Origin: Pseudomonas entomophila
Lineage (GTDB): Bacteria; Pseudomonadota; Gammaproteobacteria; Pseudomonadales; Pseudomonadaceae
DNA length: 35,167 nucleotides
Direction of reading: 5' to 3'
NCBI RefSeq assembly: GCF_013523165.1
Contig: NZ_JAAMQI010000032.1
Coordinates: forward strand, 1 to 35,167
In this document: piece after piece, positions 15,120-23,450 of the stretch
How positions within the stretch are numbered: the stretch's first letter is position 1
How the letters are laid out: each line of letters opens with the position of its first letter
Program-made: the position numbers and the translations under genes
The notes under the pieces: model-generated
What the model was told of the DNA's origin: nothing
Seen by the model: the letters and a program-made list of their open reading frames with translations, nothing else
The model's database searches: none

Positions 15120-16367
15120 ATGCGTCTTGTTTCTACACTCACCGGAGCGAGCCTGTGCACCAGCGTGCTGCTGGCGCTGAGTACTCCGGCCAGTGCGGCC
15201 GTCGACGCCAAGCTGCTCGAAATGCTGCGCGCCAACGGCTCGATCAATCAGGCGCAATACAACGAACTGCAAGGCGACCTGGCCAAGGAAACCCAGGAGA
15301 AGGCCACCCAGAAGGCTCAGTCGGAACGCCTGAATTCGTTTGAACAGAAGGTCGCCTGGGCCGCCAAGACCCAGATCAAGGGCGACGTGCGCCTGCGCTA
15401 CGAAGACGTCAACGTCGAGAACCCGACCTCGCGCAGCAACAACCAGGACCGCGAGCGCGTCCGGGCGCGCCTGGGCGTCTACAGCGAGATCAACCCTCAG
15501 GTCGATGCCGGCATTCGCGTAGCCACGGGCAGCGGGGCCGATGCGCGTTCGACCAACCAGAGCCTGGACAACTACTTCGAGAAGAAATCGCTGTGGGTCG
15601 ACCTGGCCTACCTCGACTGGCACCCGACCGGCGTCCCGAACCTGCACCTGATCGGCGGCAAGATGCCACAGCCGTGGGTGAGCATGGGCGACGTAATCTG
15701 GGACAGCGACATCAACCCCGAAGGCGTGGCCGCCACCTACAAGACCGACCTGGGCGGGGTCGAGCTGTTCGGCAGCGCCGGTCACTACATGCTCAAGGAC
15801 AACGTCGACGGCGACGGTGTGCAGTTCAAGCATGACCTGCAGTTGTACGCAGGCCAGCTGGGCGCCCGTTTCGCACCGGCCGACACGGTCAAGCTGACGC
15901 TGGGCGGCAGCGTGTATGGCTATGACAACGATGACTCGTCCGCCCCGCTGCTGGTCAACGGCAACACCACCAACCAGTTCAACCTGGTGGAAGGTTTCGG
16001 TCAGCTGGACTTCACCGGCCTCGCCATTCCGCTTTCGGCCTATGGGCAGTACGTGGTCAACACCGAAGCCGACGACAGCGAGGACACTGCCTGGCTGGCG
16101 GGCCTGAAGACCAAGCTCGGCGCCTTCGGCATCGACTACAACTACCGCGACGTGCAACGCAACGCGGTGGTCAGCGCGTTCACCGACTCGGACTTCGCCA
16201 ACGGCTTCACGGGCTCGCGTGGGCACAAGATCAAGGTCGGTTACGAGATCGACAAGAACTTCTCGGTAGCGGCGGCGTACCTGGCGGCCAAGTCGGACCG
16301 CTCGAACCTGCCGCGTAACGATGCGAACGTGGATACGGTGCAGGTGGACCTGGAGGCGAAGTTCTGA
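15120..16367 (+). CDS. Putative outer-membrane porin
   Basis: 415 residues. A signal peptide (MRLVSTLTGASLCTSVLLALSTPASA) ends in AXA. A short helical/coiled-coil stretch follows (AVDAKLLEMLRANGSINQAQYNELQGDLAKE..., about 27-75). The rest consists of alternating amphipathic strands with many Asp, Asn and aromatic girdle residues, closing with DTVQVDLEAKF and its terminal Phe, the outer-membrane insertion signal. It matches the Pseudomonas 'putative porin' family, with strands such as IKGDVRLRYEDVNVENP. GGGAGA precedes the ATG. The solute is unknown. A strong intrinsic terminator follows 26 bases after the stop, indicating a single-gene transcript. Confidence 0.88.
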   Translation: MRLVSTLTGASLCTSVLLALSTPASAAVDAKLLEMLRANGSINQAQYNELQGDLAKETQEKATQKAQSERLNSFEQKVAWAAKTQIKGDVRLRYEDVNVENPTSRSNNQDRERVRARLGVYSEINPQVDAGIRVATGSGADARSTNQSLDNYFEKKSLWVDLAYLDWHPTGVPNLHLIGGKMPQPWVSMGDVIWDSDINPEGVAATYKTDLGGVELFGSAGHYMLKDNVDGDGVQFKHDLQLYAGQLGARFAPADTVKLTLGGSVYGYDNDDSSAPLLVNGNTTNQFNLVEGFGQLDFTGLAIPLSAYGQYVVNTEADDSEDTAWLAGLKTKLGAFGIDYNYRDVQRNAVVSAFTDSDFANGFTGSRGHKIKVGYEIDKNFSVAAAYLAAKSDRSNLPRNDANVDTVQVDLEAKF

Positions 16368-16392
16368 GCCTGATCTGAAACGGCTTGGATGG

Positions 16393-16423
16393 AGGCGGAA
16401 GGCTGGATGGCTTCCGCCTTTTT
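16393..16423 (+). terminator. Intrinsic terminator of the porin gene
   Basis: A 9-bp perfect stem AGGCGGAAG (16393-16401) / CTTCCGCCT (16411-16419), with a 9-base loop, is followed directly by a run of five T. It lies just downstream of the porin stop and is a textbook rho-independent terminator on the plus strand. Confidence 0.9.
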
Positions 16424-16470
16424 GCGTTGTGGGTGCAGTGTTAGGCACGTGACGTCGGCGTGGCTGATTT

Positions 16471-16817
16471 GTGGGCCCTGCGGGCCCAATCGCGGCACGG
16501 GGGCCGCTCCCACACCCGTAGTGCCGCCGCCGTTGTACCGCCTATCGCGGTTCCTGTAGGAGCGGCCCTGAGCCGCGATTGGGCCCGCAGGGCCCATGAA
16601 ATCAGCCATTAGCTATTGTCAGGTGAGCTAGTCAGAATCAGAAACACAGACCACTGCAAACCTCCCACACCCGTAGTGCCGCCGCCGTTGTACCGCCTAT
16701 CGCGGTTCCTGTAGGAGCGGCCCCTGTGCCGCGATTGGGCCCGCAGGGCCCATGAAATCAGCCATTAGCTATTGTCAGGTGAGCTAGTCAGAATCAGAAA
16801 TACAGACCACTACAAAC
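16471..16817. repeat. Composite inverted REPs (BIME) with a 155-bp tandem duplication
   Basis: An inverted REP pair (16471-16515 and 16554-16596, GGGCCC variant) is extended by outer arms GGCTGATTT / AAATCAGCC. The segment from about 16507 to 16661 is then repeated at about 16662-16817 with few differences (for example CTGAGCCGCG against CCTGTGCCGCG, and GAAACACAG against GAAATACAG). This leaves a third REP at 16709-16752. The repeated unit contains the spacer, one REP and a unique 65-base flank. The array lies directly upstream of the RAYT gene. Together with the porin terminator it fills this 538-base gap. Confidence 0.9.
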
Positions 16818-16905
16818 CTGGGCAATGATCGGTAAAACAGTCATCCCCGCCCCGGATCCCCCATCCTCTAAGCTTCCTGGTCTCTATCTCGCCAAGGAGG
16901 CCACC

Positions 16906-17355
16906 ATGCCCTACCCCGCATCCCATCGACTGCGCCGCGGTCGGTTTTCAGAGCCTGGCCGCATCTACCTCATCACGACCGTCACCCATCGGCGAGCGCC
17001 GCTGTTTCACTCGCTCAAGGCCGCCAGGCTCGTCATCCGACACCTGCAAACACGCCCCGGCGAATTCGATACCCTGGCCTGGGTCTTGATGCCCGATCAC
17101 CTGCACTGGCTGCTCCAGCTGGAATCGGCCAGGCTCGCGCGCGTGGTGCATGGCTTCAAGTCCTGCAGCAGTGCGGCGCTGTTCAAGGCAGGGTTGGCGT
17201 GCGGGCAGGTGTGGCGGGCGGGTTATCACGATCGGGCGCTGCGTCGTCAGGACGACATACGAACCGCAGCGCGCTATATCGTGGCCAACCCGCTGCGGGC
17301 AGGCCTCGTGGACCGGGTGGGCGCTTATCCGCATTGGGATGCGGTGTGGTTGTGA
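16906..17355 (+). CDS. REP-associated tyrosine transposase (RAYT)
   Basis: 149 residues, a Y1/HUH-like single-strand DNA transposase domesticated to REP elements (TnpA-REP). Key residues are seen: the HxH metal site His65-Leu-His67 in VLMPDHLHWLLQL, and the catalytic Tyr107 in GYHDRALRRQDD, followed by the family motif ARYIVANPLRAGLV. RAYTs bind and cut REP hairpins and are thought to spread them. A strong AAGGAGG precedes the ATG at 16906; the frame is open further up without a good start. The gene is flanked upstream by three REPs of the GGGCCC variant, its probable substrate. I see no REP immediately downstream, so the usual flanking on both sides is incomplete here. Confidence 0.93.
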   Translation: MPYPASHRLRRGRFSEPGRIYLITTVTHRRAPLFHSLKAARLVIRHLQTRPGEFDTLAWVLMPDHLHWLLQLESARLARVVHGFKSCSSAALFKAGLACGQVWRAGYHDRALRRQDDIRTAARYIVANPLRAGLVDRVGAYPHWDAVWL

Positions 17356-17409
17356 ACGGCCTGGACGGCCCTGCGCTTTCGAGAAACGAGGCCAGCCCAT
17401 GACCTGCCT

Positions 17410-18531
17410 TTACCGCTTGCGCAACACCACGCTCCCGATCGAATACCCCGCCCCGAACGAACTCAACACCCCCAACGCCCCCGGCGCCAGGTCGTCCTGG
17501 TACAAGTGGAAGGCGATCACCGAGCCGGCCGAACTGGTGTTGGCGTAGCGGTCGAGGATCACCGGCGCCTCGGCTTCGGTCGCCTCGCGGCCCAGCAGTT
17601 TCTTGACGATCAGCTGGTTCATGCTCAGGTTCGCCTGATGCAGCCAGAAGCGCTGCACGTCCTGGGGCTGCAAGCCTTGCTCGGCCAGGTGCTGGCCGAT
17701 CAGCTCGGCGACCATCGGGCAGACCTCGCGGAACACCTTGCGGCCTTCCTGGACGAACAGCTTCTCCTGGGCCAGGCCGTCATCCGCTTCGGCACGGTTG
17801 AGGAAACCGAAGTTGTTGCGGATGTTGTTGGAGAACTGCGTCAGCAGTTTGGTCCCGAGGATCTCGAAGACCTGATGCGAGACGGCCTGGTCGGCCCGCT
17901 CGATCACCAGCGCGGTAGCAGCATCGCCAAAGATGAAATGGCTGTCGCGGTCGCGGAAGTTCAGGTGGCCGGTGCAGATCTCCGGGTTGACGACCAGGAT
18001 CGCCCGCGCCTGGCCCAGTTGCACGCTGTTGGCGGCGGTCTGGATGCCGAAGGTGGCCGAGGAGCAGGCCACGTTCATGTCGAAGGCGAAGCCCTGGACG
18101 CCCAGCGCCTGCTGCACTTCGATGGCGATGGCCGGATAGGGACGCTGCAGGTTGGAGCAGGCGACGATCACCCCGTCGATGTCGGCGACGCTGCGACCGG
18201 CACGCTCGAGCGCCTGGTGGGCGGCAGCCACGGCCATCTCGCAGAGGATCGAAGGCTCGTCGTCGCTGCGTGCAGGCAAGTGCGGCTTCATGCGCTGCGG
18301 GTCGAGGATGCCGGCCTTGTCCATGACGTAGCGGCTCTTGATGCCGGAGGCCTTCTCGATGAAGGCGGCGTTGGATTCGTCCTTGGCCTGCAGGTCGCCC
18401 TGGGCGATAGCCTCGGCGTTGTCGCGGTTGTACTGGTGCACCCAGGTGTTGAAAGACTCCACCAGCTCTTCGTTGCTGATGCGCTGGGCCGGGGTGTAGA
18501 GCCCGGTGCCGCTGATCACGACGTTGTGCAC
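17410..18531 (-). CDS. Beta-ketoacyl-ACP synthase III (PA3286-like)
   Basis: 373 residues, a KAS III condensing enzyme with all three active-site residues: Cys156 in NVACSSATFG, His298 in WLHQANLSMN and Asn331 in DRYANTSSAGS. It is longer than classical FabH (about 320) because of an N-terminal insertion (VESFNTWVHQYNRDNAEAI...). That is the form of P. aeruginosa PA3286, which is reported to condense octanoyl-CoA from beta-oxidation with malonyl-ACP and so shunt chains into synthesis. This specificity is inferred by similarity. The start is GTG at 18531 (VHNVVISGTGLYTP) with AGAGGA upstream. It lies in the same broad region as fadD1 and phaJ, which also handle acyl-CoA, but not in one operon with them. 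Confidence 0.88.
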   Translation of the reverse strand: MHNVVISGTGLYTPAQRISNEELVESFNTWVHQYNRDNAEAIAQGDLQAKDESNAAFIEKASGIKSRYVMDKAGILDPQRMKPHLPARSDDEPSILCEMAVAAAHQALERAGRSVADIDGVIVACSNLQRPYPAIAIEVQQALGVQGFAFDMNVACSSATFGIQTAANSVQLGQARAILVVNPEICTGHLNFRDRDSHFIFGDAATALVIERADQAVSHQVFEILGTKLLTQFSNNIRNNFGFLNRAEADDGLAQEKLFVQEGRKVFREVCPMVAELIGQHLAEQGLQPQDVQRFWLHQANLSMNQLIVKKLLGREATEAEAPVILDRYANTSSAGSVIAFHLYQDDLAPGALGVLSSFGAGYSIGSVVLRKR

Positions 18532-18827
18532 GCTCGTTCCTCTTGTTCTATGGCCCGCGCGATGGCGTCGGCCTGGATCGGGTGGAGTGGACGGCACGCT
18601 GTGCCGGTTGGGTCAGAGGCCTGGATTCTAAGCCGCTGCCGGGAGTTGGCAGCAAGTTTTACACAGAATGGGCAGGTGGAGGTGATAGCGGATGTGACAA
18701 GGTTGCCATTTTGGCGCTGCTTCTTGGCCTATTGCTGTCGGAGGCTGTCCGGGAGGGTGGCGGCTTCGCTGTGTTGCCGACAGGGTGAAGGTTGAACTGT
18801 CGATGCTTGGGGTGGCTGTACGGGCCC

Positions 18828-18960
18828 TATCGCGGGCAAGCCCGCTCCCACACGTTGTCGGCGCCAGGCAAACAACAGCATCGGCATGATGGCTGATGCA
18901 GCTTGTGGGACTTGCCTGTGATGGCTGACATACCCTGTGGGAGCGGGCTTGCCCGCGATG
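18828..18960. repeat. REP pair (inverted) between the KAS III and hrpA genes
   Basis: An inverted REP (18828-18853) and a direct REP (18935-18960), with a degenerate copy at about 18904-18922 between them, form an inverted pair. The gap 18532-18999 otherwise shows no gene; its right part (18532-18800) should hold the KAS III promoter, but I see no clear -35/-10 match. Confidence 0.85.
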
Positions 18961-18999
18961 GCGGCGGCCGCTACGCCGCCTTGCCAGCAGGATGAAAGG

Positions 19000-21900
19000 C
19001 TACCCCTCCACCAGCGCCCACTGTTTGCTCAGCCGCTTGTCCGATACCGGCATCCGGGTGCCCAGCTGCTGGGCGAACAGCGACACGCGGTACTCCTCCA
19101 GCCACCAGCGATACAGCGCCAGCTGCTCGTCACGCTTGCCTTCCTGGGCATGCTTGTCGGCGCGGGCTTGGTACTGGGCCCAGAGGGTGCTCAGCTCGCC
19201 ACTCCAGACCCGGTCCTTCTGCACCTGGGCGCCCAGCTTCTCCAGCCGCAGCTCGATGGCCTTGAGGTAACGCGGCAACTCCTTGAACCAGGCATGAGGC
19301 GTCTGGCGCACGAAGCTGGGGTACACCAGGTGCCCCAGTTGCTGCTTGATGTCGTTGAGCGCCACCGCCTGGCTCAGGTCGATCTTGCCCTTGAAGCGCT
19401 TTTGCAGGCCATGCCATAGCTTGAGCACTTCCAGGGCCTGGCGGGCCAGGCGTTCGGCGTGCTCGGCCCAGGCACCGCGCTTGCGCTCGGCCAGCGCAGC
19501 CAGGGCTGCGCCGTCACGGGGCAGCGGGTCTTCACCCTCGAGAATGCAGCTGTCCAGGCTGGCCAGCAGGATGTCCTCGACCAGGGCCTCGACCCGGCCC
19601 AGTTCGCGGTAGAGCAGCCCCAGCTCGGTCAGCCCCGGCAGCTTGCCGCGCAGGAACTTGGCCGGTTCAGCCAACTGCTGCAGCAGCAGGCGCTGCAAGG
19701 CCCTACGGTGCTGGAACTCGGCCTCGGCCTGGGTCGAGAAGCGCCCCTCGCGCACGGTGCCGTTCTCTTCCACCAAGGCCGGGTAGACCGTCAGCGACAG
19801 CCCGGCGATCTTCTGTTGCGTGGTCTGCGCCACCTGGCCGAAGGCCTTGGCCTGCACCGGCTGGTCGGCGTTCTCGTGGCGCGGCATGGCCAGCGCGGCC
19901 TGACTGGCGGCGGCAAAGCGTGCGGTCAGCTCGGCCAGGTCACGGCCTTCGCCAAGGAATTTACCCTGCCCGTCGACCACTTCGATGTTCATCCGCAGGT
20001 GGCTGTCGACCTGACTGGCCGCCTCCGCCCAGGCCTCGTCGCTGACCCGGGCGCCGGTCATGCGCAGCAACTCGTGGCCCAAGGCCTGGGGCAAGGCGCC
20101 CTGGCCGAAGACCAGACGGGCCATGGCCGCCTTGACGAAGTCCGGCACCGGCACGAAATTCTTGCGCAAGGCCTTGGGCAGGTTGCGCACCAGGGCAATG
20201 CACTTGGCCTCCAGCAGGCCGGGCACCAGCCACTCCAGGCGCTCGGCCGGCAGGCTCGGCAGCAGTGGCGCCGGGACCCGCACGGTGACGCCGTCACGCG
20301 GGTGGTTCGGCTCGAAGTGGTAGGTCAACGACAGGCGCAGGTTACCGAACTGCAAGGTGTCGGGGTACTGCGCGGCGGTCACTTCGCTGGCTTCGCGGGC
20401 CAGCACGTCCTCCTCGCGCATGATCAGCAGGTTCGGGTCTTTCTGGCTCTGGGTGCGGTACCAGCTGTCGAAGGTCGCGGTCTGGTGGATCTCCTCCGGC
20501 AGGCGTGCTTCGTAGAAGGCGTAGAGGGTCTCTTCATCGGCCAGGATGTCGCGCCGCCGCGCCTTGGCTTCCAGCTCGTCGAGCTGCTCGAGCAGGCGTC
20601 GGTTGGCCGCCAGGCACTTGGCCCGCGACTGGATCTGCCCGCCGACCAGCCCTTCGCGGATGAACAGCTCGCGCGAGACCACCGGGTCGATCGGCCCGAA
20701 ATGCACCGGGCGGCGCCCGACCAGGATCAGCCCGTACAGCGTGATCTGCTCGAAGGCCACCACTTGCCCGCGCTTCTTCTCCCAGTGCGGCTCGAAGTGG
20801 TTCGTCTTGATCAGGTGCCCGGCCAGCGGTTCGATCCAGTCCGGTTCGATCCGCGCCACCATGCGGGCGTACAGCTTGGTGGTTTCCACCAGCTCGGCCG
20901 CCATCAACCACTGCGGGCGCTTGCGCCCCAGGCCGGACGACGGGTGCACCCAGAAGCGCCGTTGCCGCGCGCCCTGGTAGTCGCCCTCTTCGGCCTTGTG
21001 GCCGATCTGGCTGAGCAGGCCGCTGAGGATGGCCTTGTGCACCGGCAGGTAATCGGCCGGCTCCTTGTTCACCACCAGTTGCAGGTCGCGGCAGATCAGC
21101 GCCAGCTGGCGATGGGCGTCGCGCCACTCGCGCAGGCGCAGGTAGTTGAGGAACTGCTTGCGGCACCAGTTGCGCAGCGGGTTGGCGGTGAGCGTCTGAC
21201 GCTGCTCCTCGAAACCGCGCCAGAGGTTGATCAAGGCCGCGAAGTCCGAGTCGACGTCCTTCCACTGGGCATGAGCCTGGTCGGCCGCCTGCTGACGCTC
21301 CGGCGGCCGCTCGCGCGGGTCCTGCACCGACAGCGCGCTGGCGACGATCAGCACCTCCTGCAGGCTGCCCTGGCGCGCGCCTTCGAGCAGCATGCGGCCC
21401 AGGCGAGGGTCGATGGGCAGGCGCGCCAGCTGGCGCCCGAGCGGGGTCAGCTGGTTCTCGCGGTTGACCGCCGACAGCTCCTGCAACAGGTTGAAGCCGT
21501 CGCTGATGGCCTTGCCATCCGGCGGCTCGATGAACGGGAAGGCATCGATGGCGCCCAGGCGCAGGTGCAGCATCTGCAGGATCACCGCCGCCAGGTTGGT
21601 GCGCAGGATCTCCGGGTCGGTGAAGGCCGGCCGTGCGTTGAAGTCCTCCTCGCTGTACAGCCGGATGCAGATGCCCGGCTCGACCCGGCCACACCGGCCC
21701 TTGCGCTGGTTGGCGCTGGCCTGGGAGACCGCCTCGATGGGCAGCCGCTGGACCTTGGCGCGGTAGCTGTAGCGGCTGATGCGCGCGGTCCCGCTGTCGA
21801 TCACGTAGCGGATGCCGGGCACGGTCAGCGAGGTTTCCGCCACGTTGGTGGCCAGCACCACGCGGCGCCCGGCATGGGACTGGAAGATGCGCTGCTGCTC

Positions 21901-22905
21901 GGCAGGCGACAGGCGCGCGTACAGCGGCAGGATCTCGGTGTGGCGCAACTGGGCCTTGCGCAGCATCTCGGCGGCGTCGCGGATCTCGCGCTCGCCCGGC
22001 AGGAACACCAGCACGTCGCCCGGGCTCTTGCGTTCGCGGCGCTCGTGGTCGGCGATCTCGTCCAGCGTGGCCAGGATCGCCTGGTCGACGGTGAGGTCGT
22101 CCTCGACCGGGTTGCCCTCCTCGTCCTGCTCGCTGGTCAACGGGCGGTACCAGGTCTCGACCGGGTAGGTGCGGCCCGACACCTCGATGATCGGCGCATC
22201 GTCGAAGTGCTTGGAGAAGCGCTCCAGGTCGATGGTCGCCGAGGTGATGATCAGCTTGAGGTCGGGACGACGCGGCAGCAGGGTCTTGAGGTAGCCCAGC
22301 AGGAAGTCGATGTTCAGGCTGCGTTCGTGGGCTTCGTCGACGATGATGGTGTCGTAGCGCTCGAGGAAGCGGTCGTGCTGGGTCTCGGCCAGCAGGATGC
22401 CGTCGGTCATCAGCTTGACCAGGGTGTTGGCGTCGCTCTGGTCCTCGAAGCGCACCTGGTAGCCGACCAGGCCGCCCAGGGGCGTGCCCAGCTCGTCGGC
22501 GACCCGCGAGGCCACGCTGCGTGCGGCGATCCGGCGGGGCTGGGTGTGGGCGATCAGCCCGTGGCTGCCGCGGCCCAGTTCGAGGCAGATCTTCGGCAAC
22601 TGGGTGGTCTTGCCCGACCCGGTCTCGCCGGCGATCACCAGCACCTGGTGTTCGGACAGGGCCTTCTTGATGTCGTCGCGCTTGGCGGCGATCGGCAGGC
22701 TGTCGTCGTAGCGCACGACCGGCACGCTGGCCTGGCGTGCGCTGACCCGCGCGCAGGAGGCCTGCAGGCGCTCGGCCCACTGCGCCAGCTTGGCGTCGTC
22801 GGGGTGCTTGTTCAGCTCGTGCAATTGCCGACGCAGGCGATGGCGGTCGGCGATCATGGCGTGGTCGAGGTTGTTCAGCAGCGTGGCGGTGGCGTGGTCT
22901 GTCAT
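19000..22905 (-). CDS. hrpA: ATP-dependent RNA helicase HrpA
   Basis: 1301 residues, a DEAH-box RNA helicase. Walker A is GETGSGKT (93-100), followed by TQPRRIAARSVA (motif Ia). The DEAH box is at 190-193 in IIVDEAHERS, the SAT motif is in IITSATID, and the helicase C-terminal motifs are seen in VLATNVAETSLTVPGIRYVIDSG and QRKGRCGRV. The HA2/OB regions and the long C-terminal DUF3418 domain complete the usual HrpA architecture and length. HrpA resolves stalled ribosomes or RNA structures in the cytoplasm. The ATG at 22905 gives MTDHATATLL. It is a lone gene with REPs on both sides. Confidence 0.97.
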   Translation of the reverse strand: MTDHATATLLNNLDHAMIADRHRLRRQLHELNKHPDDAKLAQWAERLQASCARVSARQASVPVVRYDDSLPIAAKRDDIKKALSEHQVLVIAGETGSGKTTQLPKICLELGRGSHGLIAHTQPRRIAARSVASRVADELGTPLGGLVGYQVRFEDQSDANTLVKLMTDGILLAETQHDRFLERYDTIIVDEAHERSLNIDFLLGYLKTLLPRRPDLKLIITSATIDLERFSKHFDDAPIIEVSGRTYPVETWYRPLTSEQDEEGNPVEDDLTVDQAILATLDEIADHERRERKSPGDVLVFLPGEREIRDAAEMLRKAQLRHTEILPLYARLSPAEQQRIFQSHAGRRVVLATNVAETSLTVPGIRYVIDSGTARISRYSYRAKVQRLPIEAVSQASANQRKGRCGRVEPGICIRLYSEEDFNARPAFTDPEILRTNLAAVILQMLHLRLGAIDAFPFIEPPDGKAISDGFNLLQELSAVNRENQLTPLGRQLARLPIDPRLGRMLLEGARQGSLQEVLIVASALSVQDPRERPPERQQAADQAHAQWKDVDSDFAALINLWRGFEEQRQTLTANPLRNWCRKQFLNYLRLREWRDAHRQLALICRDLQLVVNKEPADYLPVHKAILSGLLSQIGHKAEEGDYQGARQRRFWVHPSSGLGRKRPQWLMAAELVETTKLYARMVARIEPDWIEPLAGHLIKTNHFEPHWEKKRGQVVAFEQITLYGLILVGRRPVHFGPIDPVVSRELFIREGLVGGQIQSRAKCLAANRRLLEQLDELEAKARRRDILADEETLYAFYEARLPEEIHQTATFDSWYRTQSQKDPNLLIMREEDVLAREASEVTAAQYPDTLQFGNLRLSLTYHFEPNHPRDGVTVRVPAPLLPSLPAERLEWLVPGLLEAKCIALVRNLPKALRKNFVPVPDFVKAAMARLVFGQGALPQALGHELLRMTGARVSDEAWAEAASQVDSHLRMNIEVVDGQGKFLGEGRDLAELTARFAAASQAALAMPRHENADQPVQAKAFGQVAQTTQQKIAGLSLTVYPALVEENGTVREGRFSTQAEAEFQHRRALQRLLLQQLAEPAKFLRGKLPGLTELGLLYRELGRVEALVEDILLASLDSCILEGEDPLPRDGAALAALAERKRGAWAEHAERLARQALEVLKLWHGLQKRFKGKIDLSQAVALNDIKQQLGHLVYPSFVRQTPHAWFKELPRYLKAIELRLEKLGAQVQKDRVWSGELSTLWAQYQARADKHAQEGKRDEQLALYRWWLEEYRVSLFAQQLGTRMPVSDKRLSKQWALVEG

Positions 22906-23170
22906 GAGGCTCGCGTGGCGCAGGAGGCCCTGCTTGATGAGAGGTCATCCAGCCCTCGGGGCATGACATGCAGGGTGCCGGATCGGCAACGCCCGCCCGT
23001 GCCCAGGGGCCGCGTGGGTGACGCAGGCGCAGTGGATGAGCAGCAATGTAAGGCGGTGATTGTCGCAGATTTGCCGATGGGCGTCTGCCCACTGACCTGG
23101 CGCTGTGCTGTCGTGCAGGGAACAGGGCGATAGCGGGCAGGATCCGGGGCTTTATTGCTGATCGGTTTCA

Positions 23171-23330
23171 GGGCCGCTTTGCGGCCCATCGCGGCCGGTC
23201 CGGCGTCCCGGCAGGGGCCGCTCCTACACCCGTAGCCCCACCGCCAGCGTTGCAGGCCATCGCGGTTCCTGTAGGAGCGGCCCCTGCCGGGGCGCCGGAC
23301 CGACCGCGATCGGGCCCGCAGGGCCCGCAA
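23171..23330. repeat. Composite inverted REP element (BIME)
   Basis: Two GGGCCC-type REPs face each other: 23171-23228 (with an expanded GGCCGGTCCGGCGTCCCGGC stem) and 23269-23330. They are joined by a spacer, ACACCCGTAGCCCCACCGCC..., ending ATCGCGGTTCCTGTAGGA, that is closely similar to the spacers at 16511-16560 and 27079-27125. It fills most of the gap between hrpA and fadD1. The rest of 22906-23450 shows no gene. Confidence 0.85.
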
Positions 23331-23450
23331 GATCCCGAGATCATTACCTTTTCTACAGAAGGCAGGCGGCCACCAGTCAGGACGACCGGCAGCGTACAGG
23401 CCCAGGTGTCACCGACGGGGCTGCACAGTCCCCATGGCGACGGCTCCGGA

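Noticed and set aside
16471..16817. CRISPR-like array
   Set aside because: The repeats are palindromic REPs in inverted and tandem order, without regular unique spacers or cas genes nearby.
19459..23133. A 1224-codon open frame on the plus strand
   Set aside because: It lies exactly opposite hrpA, has no domain I recognise, and its Gln/His/Ala-rich composition is that of an antisense shadow in high-GC DNA.
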